From Shewanella livingstonensis (lineage in GTDB: Bacteria; Pseudomonadota; Gammaproteobacteria; Enterobacterales; Shewanellaceae): 64,000 bases of DNA. The notes beneath the pieces are model-generated. The model saw only the letters and a program-made list of their open reading frames with translations, was not told the DNA's origin and searched no databases. Below, in pieces: positions 19,521 to 28,138 of the stretch (its first letter is position 1; each line of letters starts with the position of its first letter). The translations under genes were made by a program, and so were the position numbers. Location of the stretch: NCBI RefSeq assembly GCF_003855395.1, contig NZ_CP034015.1, forward strand, positions 4,474,001 through 4,538,000. Reading direction: 5' to 3'.

Positions 19521-21233
19521 ATGAGAACTCTCATCTCAATATTAGTGGCTAACGCGCTCTTTATGAGCGGCGCAAGCCTAGCAGCAGACACAGATGCACA
19601 AAAAATTGCCGATCTTAAACAGCAACTTGCCAGCATTACCGACGATCTCGACGACTTAAACTCACGAGTTGATAAAACCGAACGTCACACCGCCCTAGAC
19701 AGAGTGGCAATTACGGGTGATTTTAGAACCAAAGCGCATTCATTACATTATCAAAATGTCACTTGGAACCCAGCCATGAACGTTAACTTTTCTGACTTTG
19801 GCGCTAAAGCCATGTCAGGAGTGTTTGGCGATCCAAATAGTGCTACCTCACCGTTAGGCCAAATGATGATGGCAAACCCTGATTTAGCCAGCGCGTTTCA
19901 AAGCGGTATGCTTCAAGGCGTTATGCCAATGTTGTTAGGCCAAAAAACCCAACAAGACATTGATAACGATATATTTTACACAACTCGATTACGCCTAAAC
20001 ATTGACGCCAAAGTGTGGGATAACGTCAGCTTTGCAGGACGCTTAACCATGTTTAAAAGCTGGGGAGACTCTGCTGGGGTTAAAGTATTCGACTCATGGA
20101 ATTCATTCACCATGGATGGCACCAGTAGCGGTAGCACCAGTGGTGATGAATTAAAAGTAGAACGCGCCTATTTTAACTGGAAAGACATTAACGGCAGTGG
20201 CACTTACCTTTCTATTGGACGTCGTCCATCAACCTACGGTCCACCAAATCATTATCGTGAAAATGAGCTCAGAGGCGGCACGCCATCGGGTCATTTAGTT
20301 AACTTCAACTTCGACGGTCTAACCCTAGGTTATGATCTTAGCGATATTACCGGTATTGAAGGCCAAACAGTACGTTTTTGCTATGGCCAAGGCTTTGAAT
20401 CACAGTACGGCAATGGCGAATTGTTTGGTGACATCATCACCAAAGATACCCATCTCGGCGGGTTTAATATCGACGTGATTAATGACGGTAACCATTTCTT
20501 ACAGTTCACTTTATTCGGTGCTAAAGATGTCAATGATGGCTTTACGGGCACCATGGCATTCCCGACTCAACTGGCGGGTATCTTTGCCCCAACCATGTAT
20601 CAAGACATGCAAAAATTTGACAACTTTAACTTTGTCACCCGCGTGCAACCAAGCGGTGTGATTGGTGATTTGTACTTAGGTGGCTTAGGTTATGCCTATG
20701 AAACCGATGACGACATGAAAATGTTTGCTTCACTTGGTTGGACTCGTGCAGAACCTAACGGTAATGCCGGTTTGTTCGGTGGCATGCTAAGCGATGCTAT
20801 ATTTGAAGCAGAACTTAACAGCACGGGTACTGAAATTATTATGGTGCCAAAAGAAACTGTTGATAGCGACACCAAAGATGGTTACGGCATTTATGTCGGT
20901 ATGCAAATACCTGCACCCTACGGAAAGTTCGGCTTGGAATATAACTACGGTTCTAAATACTGGAGTCCCTTCACCCAGGCACAAGACGACCCAATCGGCA
21001 GTAAATTAGCCACTCGCGGCCATGTTGCCGAAGCCTATTATATCTTTGATATCAATCCAAAAATGTTTATCAAGTTAGCCGGTTTGTATTACGACTATGA
21101 ATATACCGGCAGTGGCTCACCTGTAGGTGCGCCAATGAAGGTTGACGATGTGATTGCCGGTAACGCGTTCTCAATGCTACCCGTGGTCGACACCGCCTAT
21201 GACGTTAATGCTTCACTAACGATTAACTTCTAA
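19521..21233 (+). CDS. DUF3373-family outer-membrane protein
   Basis: A 570-residue predicted outer-membrane beta-barrel. Signal peptide MRTLISILVANALFMSGASLA is followed by a short coiled coil (about residues 25-50, DAQKIADLKQQLASITDDLD), then a long region rich in alternating aromatic strands, including YLSIGRRPSTYGPPNHYREN near residue 235, and ending DVNASLTINF. The start at 19521 has GGGGAG about ten bases upstream. It is encoded between a monoheme cytochrome and the octaheme reductase. It may be a porin for the respiratory substrate; direct evidence is lacking. Confidence 0.75.
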   Translation: MRTLISILVANALFMSGASLAADTDAQKIADLKQQLASITDDLDDLNSRVDKTERHTALDRVAITGDFRTKAHSLHYQNVTWNPAMNVNFSDFGAKAMSGVFGDPNSATSPLGQMMMANPDLASAFQSGMLQGVMPMLLGQKTQQDIDNDIFYTTRLRLNIDAKVWDNVSFAGRLTMFKSWGDSAGVKVFDSWNSFTMDGTSSGSTSGDELKVERAYFNWKDINGSGTYLSIGRRPSTYGPPNHYRENELRGGTPSGHLVNFNFDGLTLGYDLSDITGIEGQTVRFCYGQGFESQYGNGELFGDIITKDTHLGGFNIDVINDGNHFLQFTLFGAKDVNDGFTGTMAFPTQLAGIFAPTMYQDMQKFDNFNFVTRVQPSGVIGDLYLGGLGYAYETDDDMKMFASLGWTRAEPNGNAGLFGGMLSDAIFEAELNSTGTEIIMVPKETVDSDTKDGYGIYVGMQIPAPYGKFGLEYNYGSKYWSPFTQAQDDPIGSKLATRGHVAEAYYIFDINPKMFIKLAGLYYDYEYTGSGSPVGAPMKVDDVIAGNAFSMLPVVDTAYDVNASLTINF

Positions 21234-21253
21234 CCTACATCCCTAACTTGGCC

Positions 21254-21275
21254 CCCCTGAGCACAAGCTCAGGGG
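21254..21275 (+). promoter_or_regulatory. GC-rich stem-loop abutting the OTR ribosome site
   Basis: CCCCTGAGC, loop ACAA, GCTCAGGGG, nine perfect pairs. The AAGG Shine-Dalgarno begins two bases after the stem. No T run follows, so it is not a classical terminator. Confidence 0.65.
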
Positions 21276-21289
21276 TAAGGACAAACATC

Positions 21290-22684
21290 ATGAAACTATT
21301 ATCAGCACTGGCTGTATTACTGTTATTGAGCAGTAGCGCGCAGGCTGCATTTAACCACAAAGAGGCGCTAAAAGGGCCTTTTGCTAATGGCCCTGAAGTG
21401 ACGACACAATGCTTAACCTGCCATAAAGAACATGCTGAAGAGTTTATGAAATCTTCACATTGGACTTGGGAGTTAGAGCAAAAACTACCTGACCGCACTG
21501 TGATGCGCGGTAAAAAGAACAGTATTAACAACTTTTGCGTATCGATATCGGGTAACGAACCGCGTTGTACCAGTTGCCATGCCGGTTATGGTTGGAAAGA
21601 TTCAACATTCGACTTTAAAGACATGACCAAAGTCGATTGCTTAGTCTGCCACGACACCACAGGAACTTACATTAAAGATCCTGCGGGCGCAGGCGAGGCC
21701 TTAGCAAGAGTCAATTTAGCCAATGTTGCCCAAAATGTAGGTGCCCCCGTGCGTGACAATTGCGGCAGTTGCCACTTTTACGGTGGCGGCGGTGATGCGG
21801 TTAAACACGGCGATTTAGACTCATCAATGTCTTATCCAGACAAAGCGACCGATGTTCACATGGACACCGATGGAAATGACTTCCAGTGTCAAACTTGTCA
21901 CGTTACTGAAAATCATCAAATTACCGGTAACTCGATGGGCGTATCACCTGGTGGGGAAAACAAAATTGGTTGTGTAAACTGCCATGATGGCGCGCCGCAT
22001 AAAAATACAAAGCTTAATACCCACTCGGAAACGGTAGCGTGTCAGACGTGTCACATACCCTCATTTGCTAAAAATGAACCCACCAAAATGCGTTGGGATT
22101 GGTCACAGGCAGGAGAAGATCTTCCTGAAACAACAGACCAATACGGCAAGCACACCTTTATGAAAAAGAAAGGCAGCTTTATTTGGCAAAAAGACGTTAA
22201 ACCACAATATGCCTGGTTTAATGGCCGCGCCGATGCGTATATGGCTGGCGATAAAATGGACCCAACTAAAACGGTTAAATTGGCTTATCCATTAGGTGAT
22301 ATTCGCGACCCTAAAGCTAAAATCTACCCATTTAAAGTGCACACGGGTAAGCAAATCTATGATGCTAAACTCAATATTCTAATAACCCCTAAAACGTACG
22401 GTGAAGGTGGCTACTGGGATAAGTTTGATTGGGATTTAGCTGCTAAATTAGGTATGGAAGCTAACCCAACCATGGTAGAAAAAGGACTCAAATATAGTGG
22501 TCAGCATGGTTTTGTTGAAACTGAGATGTGGTGGCGCATCAACCACATGGTGTCACCAAAAGACAAAGCACTACAGTGTAATGACTGCCACAACAAAGGC
22601 GAGCGTTTAGACTGGAAAGCCCTTGGTTATGATGGCGACCCAATGAAAAATCGTAAAGGGATTAAACACACAAAAGCTCAATAA
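21290..22684 (+). CDS. Octaheme tetrathionate reductase family cytochrome (OTR)
   Basis: A 464-residue periplasmic multiheme cytochrome. Signal peptide MKLLSALAVLLLLSSSAQA; then eight CxxCH motifs in order: CLTCH, CTSCH, CLVCH, CGSCH, CQTCH, CVNCH, CQTCH, CNDCH. Shewanella OTR has eight hemes and reduces tetrathionate, and also nitrite and hydroxylamine in vitro, using a lysine-ligated active-site heme. The heme count, length and gene context match. Start 21290 is chosen because it begins the signal peptide and has AAGG upstream, unlike the ATG at 21248. The physiological substrate of OTR is still debated. Confidence 0.93.
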   Translation: MKLLSALAVLLLLSSSAQAAFNHKEALKGPFANGPEVTTQCLTCHKEHAEEFMKSSHWTWELEQKLPDRTVMRGKKNSINNFCVSISGNEPRCTSCHAGYGWKDSTFDFKDMTKVDCLVCHDTTGTYIKDPAGAGEALARVNLANVAQNVGAPVRDNCGSCHFYGGGGDAVKHGDLDSSMSYPDKATDVHMDTDGNDFQCQTCHVTENHQITGNSMGVSPGGENKIGCVNCHDGAPHKNTKLNTHSETVACQTCHIPSFAKNEPTKMRWDWSQAGEDLPETTDQYGKHTFMKKKGSFIWQKDVKPQYAWFNGRADAYMAGDKMDPTKTVKLAYPLGDIRDPKAKIYPFKVHTGKQIYDAKLNILITPKTYGEGGYWDKFDWDLAAKLGMEANPTMVEKGLKYSGQHGFVETEMWWRINHMVSPKDKALQCNDCHNKGERLDWKALGYDGDPMKNRKGIKHTKAQ

Positions 22685-22736
22685 AAATGCAGTAAATTAC
22701 TAGCGTAAACGATTAACGCAAGCGACTAGTGCAAAG

Positions 22737-22777
22737 CAAAAAAACCGCCATCGACTTTTACGATGGCGGTTTTTTTA
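22737..22777. terminator. Bidirectional terminator between OTR and the RluA-type gene
   Basis: AAACCGCCATCG and CGATGGCGGTTT form a 12-bp stem flanked by an A run and a T run, so it can end transcription from both converging genes. Confidence 0.92.
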
Positions 22778-22793
22778 TTAGCTAAATCAGAGT

Positions 22794-23774
22794 CTAAAAA
22801 TGTAATCCCTGGCACTGAAAATCTTGTTCCATAGCACTGATTGGATCGATAAAGCGCAAGCGTTTAGCCAACAACTGCAACGGCTTATCAAAGTTATTCG
22901 GCCCTTTAGGCTGTAATAGTGGATAAAAGCGGTCGTGTAAAATCGGCATACCTAAACTTTGCATATGTACACGTAATTGATGAGTTTTACCGGTAATAGG
23001 ACTTAACTCAAATAATCCCAAATCCCCCTTAACCGCCACTAAACTGATTTCAGAATGGCTATTGGCCTCGCCTTCAACCACTTGCATGGTAAAGCTTGGA
23101 TTGGCCGCCACAATACGATTTTTAACCGTCCAATGAATAGGAAGCGCACCAGTATTATCGGCTAATTCACTCTGCAACGTAGGCGTTAATTTAGCGATAG
23201 CCTGATAATCTTTAGTGATCTTGTCATCTAAAAACAGCTGGTGATATGCATGGCGTGTTAGCGGATTGAGCGTCATTAACATCACCCCAGCCGTATCTTT
23301 ATCGAGCCTGTGCGCCGGTGCAACAGTATCAATTTGAGTGGCGATACGTAAACGATGTACTAGGCATTCGTTAACGTAATTACCACCTGGCGTTACCGGT
23401 AAAAAATGCGGTTTATAAACAATAATAGTGTCGTTATCTTGATACAACACCTGCTCAATAAACGGCACTTTCGTTTCGGCCAGCACTTCGCGGTAATAAT
23501 ACACTTTCGCAGTGGCTTGATAGGCACTGTCAGTGGTAATTAACTCACCATGTTGCCAATGCACTTTGCCATCATTGATCCGTTGCTGCCACACACTGGC
23601 ATCGATTTGCTTAAAATGATCGATCAAAAACTCAAGTACTGTGTGGTATTGCTTACCCGCTAATTCATTAGCACGCGGCAACACAATATACGAAGGTTGA
23701 GCGGCAATGGCTGCGTTTGGGGTTTGGGAAGATGATTGAAGATGATCCGCAGTGCTATTTGATGAATTAGGCAT
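22794..23774 (-). CDS. RluA-family pseudouridine synthase
   Basis: A 326-residue enzyme that isomerises uridine to pseudouridine in rRNA or tRNA. The catalytic aspartate is in HRLDKDTAGVM near residue 145; PITGKTHQLRVHM near residue 260 is the conserved C-terminal motif. An N-terminal segment of about 90 residues resembles a partial S4-like region (LIDHFKQIDASVWQQRI). The first ATG, at 23774, is used; a TTG lies just upstream. The exact RNA site cannot be inferred. Confidence 0.88.
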   Translation of the reverse strand: MPNSSNSTADHLQSSSQTPNAAIAAQPSYIVLPRANELAGKQYHTVLEFLIDHFKQIDASVWQQRINDGKVHWQHGELITTDSAYQATAKVYYYREVLAETKVPFIEQVLYQDNDTIIVYKPHFLPVTPGGNYVNECLVHRLRIATQIDTVAPAHRLDKDTAGVMLMTLNPLTRHAYHQLFLDDKITKDYQAIAKLTPTLQSELADNTGALPIHWTVKNRIVAANPSFTMQVVEGEANSHSEISLVAVKGDLGLFELSPITGKTHQLRVHMQSLGMPILHDRFYPLLQPKGPNNFDKPLQLLAKRLRFIDPISAMEQDFQCQGLHF

Positions 23775-23897
23775 AAACAACTTGGCTATATAAAGATGAA
23801 GGTAAGGTTCAAAACAAGGAGGTATCTTATCAGGCTAGGCCGAAAATGTATCTTGATTATCGCTATATCAATAAGCCTCCATTCATCACCATAAGCG

Positions 23898-24476
23898 TTA
23901 TACATCCACATGTGATTTAAGTAACTGCAGTACAAAATCCATGGCTTTGTGGCAATTAGGCTGTTCAACCAACATCAACTTATCACGGTTATACATAGGT
24001 AACACTTCTAACCAACGCTGACTCACCCAAGCGGCATCTTCTAAATGAGTTTGTGAATACAATTCCAGTAAATCTGGATTCACTTGATAAAATTGTTCCA
24101 GTGCGGCGCTGATAATTTCAAACTCGCCAGCAATGGGTTCATGGCACCAGTTAGCACAAGGGAGGGCGCGGGCAATCCAGCAACCATCTCGTTTTTTTGC
24201 CGCCGACAAAATTTTAAGCCGCTGTAAACCCTCAACAACAATACTTAAAGAACCATCCTCTAACTGATTAAAATCAATAATATTACATTGGGTTGCCGCA
24301 ATATAACAAGGCAGTTCACTATTCACTTTTACTGGCGCGAATGCTAAGCCATAGTAGCCTTTTAGCACATCGGCCACCATGGATAAATCACTCGGTGACA
24401 CGACTCTAATTTCAAGCCGACCACCGGGTAATAAAACAGTATCTTGAATGAGTAATGCCACTTCTTTTGTTTGCAT
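23898..24476 (-). CDS. LON-substrate-binding-domain (LON_SB) protein
   Basis: A 192-residue stand-alone N-terminal Lon-like domain without ATPase or protease parts. Typical features are VLLPGGRLEIRVVSPSDL near the start, GTxxNIxDFxQLEDGSLSI-like text (CNIIDFNQLEDGSLSIVVEG) and a helical C-terminal half. Start 24476 has GGAGG five bases upstream. These proteins are common in gammaproteobacteria and their role is unknown. The short gap to the RluA-type gene carries no recognisable gene. Confidence 0.82.
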   Translation of the reverse strand: MQTKEVALLIQDTVLLPGGRLEIRVVSPSDLSMVADVLKGYYGLAFAPVKVNSELPCYIAATQCNIIDFNQLEDGSLSIVVEGLQRLKILSAAKKRDGCWIARALPCANWCHEPIAGEFEIISAALEQFYQVNPDLLELYSQTHLEDAAWVSQRWLEVLPMYNRDKLMLVEQPNCHKAMDFVLQLLKSHVDV

Positions 24477-24699
24477 AACAGCCTCCGACACCATAGGTGA
24501 AGTTACTGAACCAAAGTCAAATCAATGAAATAAGTGTAGCAGTGGTTAATAATTCAACAACTTAAGCCGTATAATATAATGCTTATTACCGACATAGCCG
24601 ATCATTAATCCCACCTTACTCCTCAATAGACCTAGCCCAATACGACTATCTTTCAAAAAAGTACAAAAAACACTCAATAACACTCGAGAAATTATAGCG

Positions 24700-25821
24700 C
24701 TATAAACGCTCAATACGATCCATAATTGTGCCAGACGCGACTATCTCGGCAAACTCGTCAGCTAGTATCTGGCTTTGCTGCACGCTTTGCTGCCAATAAG
24801 CAATCCGACTTCCAGTATCTAAATTCTTAAAATCTTCACGATCGGGAATTTTACCAAACGGTAAGCTGGCAATAAATTGCTTACTTGGCGCTAAAATTAA
24901 GCCATTATGATAGTTGGCTTTCGCTTTCCGCCACAACAAGGATTTATCAAACCAGCCTGGGCTCATATACGGGTAAAAGTGTGGATACAAACTCAAGCCT
25001 GTAGCGGCAGGCAATGGCATATCAAAATGATAATCGGTAATACCGCCATCGTAATAATGGCCTTTTGGCGATCCTTGTAGATCTTTGACTGGATCAAGCA
25101 ATAACGGGATCGATCCGCTGGCTAATAACCCATGACGTATATTGTCTTGGGTCAATTCAACATGCTTGGTCGGCAAATCCTTTAAACGCCTAAAAGGTGA
25201 TGCTGCATCTTTGTGGCTTAAAATAACCCGCTCAAAATGCCACCCTAGACTTTTACGATTAATAACATTACTTACCGCCGCCATCGACAAGCCAACCATT
25301 AAACCAAACTTGGCATGAATGCGGTTTAAATGACGAGCTCGGCAGGCCACCATATGATGTCGTATTAACGGGTTCGCAATAATATCCGCGCCTTGTTGAT
25401 CACCTAAAATGCCATCAACAATTTGCAATACCTGGGCACTCACTTGTTCACGAGTGGGCTTTTTTTCATAACGCTGATGAATATAAAAATGCTCCAATCT
25501 TTCATAAGCGGCTAATGGATCTTGTTGTGCCATACACGCTAAACGCCATGCACCCGACGATGCGCCCATGGTGTAAAGAGGATCCTGGCGTTGTTTAAAA
25601 AACTCACTGAATAAATATTTATCTAAGCCCGCTATCGCTAACCATTTAGGCCCGCCTGATGCAGCAAAAATCTGAGTAAACAATGATTGTTGTAAGCCAT
25701 TCGCTTCGAGTTGTTCGTAAGCCGTTGGTCCAGCAAGTAAACGTAATGCAGGCAATATACAATCCTTCTTATATTTGTAATGCTGATATCTTGGTAAAAC
25801 TGTATGCTTTAACGCTAACAC
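24700..25821 (-). CDS. Patatin-like phospholipase family protein
   Basis: A protein of up to 373 residues with a patatin hydrolase fold: nucleophile elbow MGASSGAW (GxSxG) near residue 104, and the dyad aspartate in YYDGGITDYHFD near residue 262. SGGPKWLAIAGLDKYLF supplies the oxyanion region. It is divergent from the YhcH gene. The annotated start is a GTG; the conserved part begins about residue 24 (LPALRLLAGPTAYEQL), so a shorter start is possible. Lipid substrate is unknown. Confidence 0.8.
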   Translation of the reverse strand: MLALKHTVLPRYQHYKYKKDCILPALRLLAGPTAYEQLEANGLQQSLFTQIFAASGGPKWLAIAGLDKYLFSEFFKQRQDPLYTMGASSGAWRLACMAQQDPLAAYERLEHFYIHQRYEKKPTREQVSAQVLQIVDGILGDQQGADIIANPLIRHHMVACRARHLNRIHAKFGLMVGLSMAAVSNVINRKSLGWHFERVILSHKDAASPFRRLKDLPTKHVELTQDNIRHGLLASGSIPLLLDPVKDLQGSPKGHYYDGGITDYHFDMPLPAATGLSLYPHFYPYMSPGWFDKSLLWRKAKANYHNGLILAPSKQFIASLPFGKIPDREDFKNLDTGSRIAYWQQSVQQSQILADEFAEIVASGTIMDRIERL

Positions 25822-25861
25822 GCTATGATATTTTTTGTGGTTATTATCTTACGGAATTTTT

Positions 25862-26323
25862 ATGATTGTTGATACTTTAGCAAATCGTCACCTATACACT
25901 TCACTCAGCCCGAGATTAGCAAAAGCCCTAGCTCATCTCGCAGAGACAGACTTTAGTCAACTTGAAGTGGGCAACTACCCGCTTGAAGGCAAAGATATTT
26001 TCGTCATCGTCAATGACTATGAAACTAAGCCTAAAGAAATCGAACCCTTTGAAGTTCATCAACAGTATATTGATGTGCAATATGTGGTTAGCGGAGAAGA
26101 AGAATTTGGTTATTTACCCTTAACCAATCAAATCCCTTCTAAAGCCTATTTTGCTAAACATGATTACGCTGAATTCGATTATCAATCGAACCAGGATGAT
26201 GCAGCATTTATTCCGCTAAAAGCGGGCATGTTTGCGCTATTTTTCCCGGGTGATATTCATATGCCGGGCACCAGCGCAATACCGCAAAAAGTCCGTAAGG
26301 TAGTGATTAAAGTTCGAGTTTAG
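25862..26323 (+). CDS. YhcH/YjgK/YiaL-family protein
   Basis: A 153-residue cupin-type protein. Family pattern: EVGNYPLEGKDIFVIVNDYET, then EVHQQYIDVQYVVSGEE and PGDIHMPG, which contribute the metal-binding His and Glu residues. Relatives act on sialic acid or other sugar derivatives, or affect biofilm formation; no sugar operon is nearby, so the substrate is open. Start at 25862 is favoured by ACGGA upstream and alignment to family N-termini (MIVDTLAN). Confidence 0.85.
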   Translation: MIVDTLANRHLYTSLSPRLAKALAHLAETDFSQLEVGNYPLEGKDIFVIVNDYETKPKEIEPFEVHQQYIDVQYVVSGEEEFGYLPLTNQIPSKAYFAKHDYAEFDYQSNQDDAAFIPLKAGMFALFFPGDIHMPGTSAIPQKVRKVVIKVRV

Positions 26324-26566
26324 CGGTTGCGAGTGTCACGACATCACTCTAAAGATAGCGATAGACTCAATCCAACGATCACTTAATCTATCGATGACTC
26401 AGTCCAACTATGGATATTGTCGTTAAAAAATCGCTATTGTATGGATATCAGCTAGAGTTAACACAAGCACATAATACTCATTGATAGAACACCTCGATAG
26501 AAAATCTTAATAGCGTTGTTCCTAAGTTAGAAACCAATGTGCGTCTACCCTGTGTTAAATCAAAAT

Positions 26567-26598
26567 AGCCCCGAGACTCTCCGCTTGGGGCTTTTTTT
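26567..26598 (+). terminator. Strong orphan terminator upstream of ppaC
   Basis: AGCCCCGAG, loop ACTCTCCG, CTTGGGGCT and seven Ts. It is 244 bases after the YhcH stop. Nothing codes between, so either a long 3' UTR or an independent small RNA ends here. The rest of the 26.3-26.7 kb gap shows no gene. Confidence 0.88.
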
Positions 26599-26727
26599 GT
26601 TGATTAATAACTCATATCATCAGCAATAACACTCCTGTGGTACGCTGATCCACTGAAGTGGTATTTTTTAATGCGATGAAGATCAATCCTTGTTAAAATC
26701 ATCACAACTTTATAGGAGAGTCTTTCA

Positions 26728-27651
26728 ATGGCAATGTATGTAGTGGGTCACAAGATCCCTGATTCAGATTCAATTTGTGGTGCTATCGCATTAGCATATT
26801 TAAAAAACCAAATCGATGAACCGGCAATTGCAGCCCGTTTAGGCGAATTATCACCAGAAACTGCATTTATTTTGCAAAAATTTGGTTTTGAAGCACCAGA
26901 ATACAAGACCAGTTACGCTGGCGAAGAAGTCTATATTGTTGACCATTCTGAAATTACTCAAGCGCCAGATGATATCGCTCAAGCGACGATTGTGGGTATT
27001 GTTGATCACCATAAATTGGGCGACTTAACCACCTCTACACCGCTAGAATGTTGGATCCGCCCAGTGGGTTGTAGCAACACAATCATCAAGATGATGTACG
27101 ATTTCTACAAGGTTGATATTCCAGCCAATATCGCTGGTATCATGATGTGCGCTATTTTAAGTGACACGGTAATTTTTAAGTCGCCAACCTGCACTACTGC
27201 CGATATTCGCTGCGTTGAAGCCTTAGCTGAAATAGCGGGTATTGAAGACTTTAAAGCCTTAGGCATGGAAATGTTCAAGGTAAAATCCGCTGTTGAAGGC
27301 ACTCCGCCACGCACACTTGTAATGCGTGACTTTAAAGACTTCAACATGAACGGTAACTTGGTTGGTATAGGTCAATTAGAAGTGATCGACCTTGCTGTAT
27401 TTGACGACATCAAAGCAGATTTAGAAGCTGATATAGTTAAATTAAAAGTAGAAGGTAATCGTCACAGCGTTTTATTACTGCTAACTGACATCATGAAAGA
27501 AGGTTCAGAAATGCTAGTTGCTTCTGATTCAGCAGACTTAACTGAGCGCGCTTACGGTAAACCTACCGTTGATGGCCGCGTATGGTTAGACGGCGTATTA
27601 AGCCGTAAGAAACAAGTTGTACCTGCACTGCAAGATGCATTCGCAAAGTAA
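26728..27651 (+). CDS. ppaC: Manganese-dependent inorganic pyrophosphatase (class II)
   Basis: A 307-residue cytosolic enzyme that hydrolyses pyrophosphate to two phosphates. DHH-family motifs are in order: GHKIPDSDSICGA at residue 7, VDHSE near residue 72, VDHHKLGD near residue 94, and SDTVIFKSPT near residue 147; the C-terminal DHHA2 domain includes YGKPTVDGRVWLDGVLSRKKQ with the substrate-binding SRKK. Start has AGGAGAG upstream. There are no CBS domains. The gene is monocistronic with a terminator on each side. Confidence 0.95.
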   Translation: MAMYVVGHKIPDSDSICGAIALAYLKNQIDEPAIAARLGELSPETAFILQKFGFEAPEYKTSYAGEEVYIVDHSEITQAPDDIAQATIVGIVDHHKLGDLTTSTPLECWIRPVGCSNTIIKMMYDFYKVDIPANIAGIMMCAILSDTVIFKSPTCTTADIRCVEALAEIAGIEDFKALGMEMFKVKSAVEGTPPRTLVMRDFKDFNMNGNLVGIGQLEVIDLAVFDDIKADLEADIVKLKVEGNRHSVLLLLTDIMKEGSEMLVASDSADLTERAYGKPTVDGRVWLDGVLSRKKQVVPALQDAFAK

Positions 27652-27668
27652 TACTCTGCAAGCAACTT

Positions 27669-27702
27669 AAAAAAGCTGAATCAATTGATTCAGCTTTTTT
27701 TG
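27669..27702. terminator. Bidirectional terminator after ppaC
   Basis: AAAGCTGAATC and GATTCAGCTTT, loop AATT, with an A run before and a T run after. Confidence 0.9.
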
Positions 27703-27733
27703 TGCTTCAACGCCTATCTATTATGTCGATTAA

Positions 27734-28138
27734 CTAACTTGGTATATCACAGCCCCATAGCTCAATGGAAGGCTGCTCAGTGGTAGGCTCACCCACCCAA
27801 TAACTCATAGAATGGCATTGTTGCCCAGCCTGAGTCGATGACACACATAACTGATAATCACCCGCTTCTGGGGTGCGACCAAGTTTTAGCATCGGCAAAA
27901 TAGGCAGATTAGGTTTGTAGTGCCAACTGCCATCTTTTAACACCGCATCGGCAGGAATTTCCATTCCTGCGCCACTGCCTTTTACCCTTGCTTGTTCTAA
28001 AATAAAGCCTTCATTAGTTAATCGATAATCTTCGGCCCAACGAATTTTCTCAATCGTATGCGTCCAAGATAATGTTATCTGCTCAGCAGGCACTTGTGCC
28101 CATATCGTTCCAGCTAAACCCAAACATAGCCCTAGCAT
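27734..28138 (-). CDS. DUF1850 protein of the TRAP operon
   Basis: A 134-residue exported protein: hydrophobic start MLGLCLGLAGTIWAQ, then the DUF1850 pattern (ITLSWTHTIEKIRWAEDYRL, where the SxxHSVEk-like segment is conserved, and GSGAGMEIP). It begins at the last base of the TRAP permease stop codon (TAATG overlap), so the two are translationally linked. DUF1850 genes usually accompany TAXI-type TRAP transporters; the role is unknown. Confidence 0.8.
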   Translation of the reverse strand: MLGLCLGLAGTIWAQVPAEQITLSWTHTIEKIRWAEDYRLTNEGFILEQARVKGSGAGMEIPADAVLKDGSWHYKPNLPILPMLKLGRTPEAGDYQLCVSSTQAGQQCHSMSYWVGEPTTEQPSIELWGCDIPS

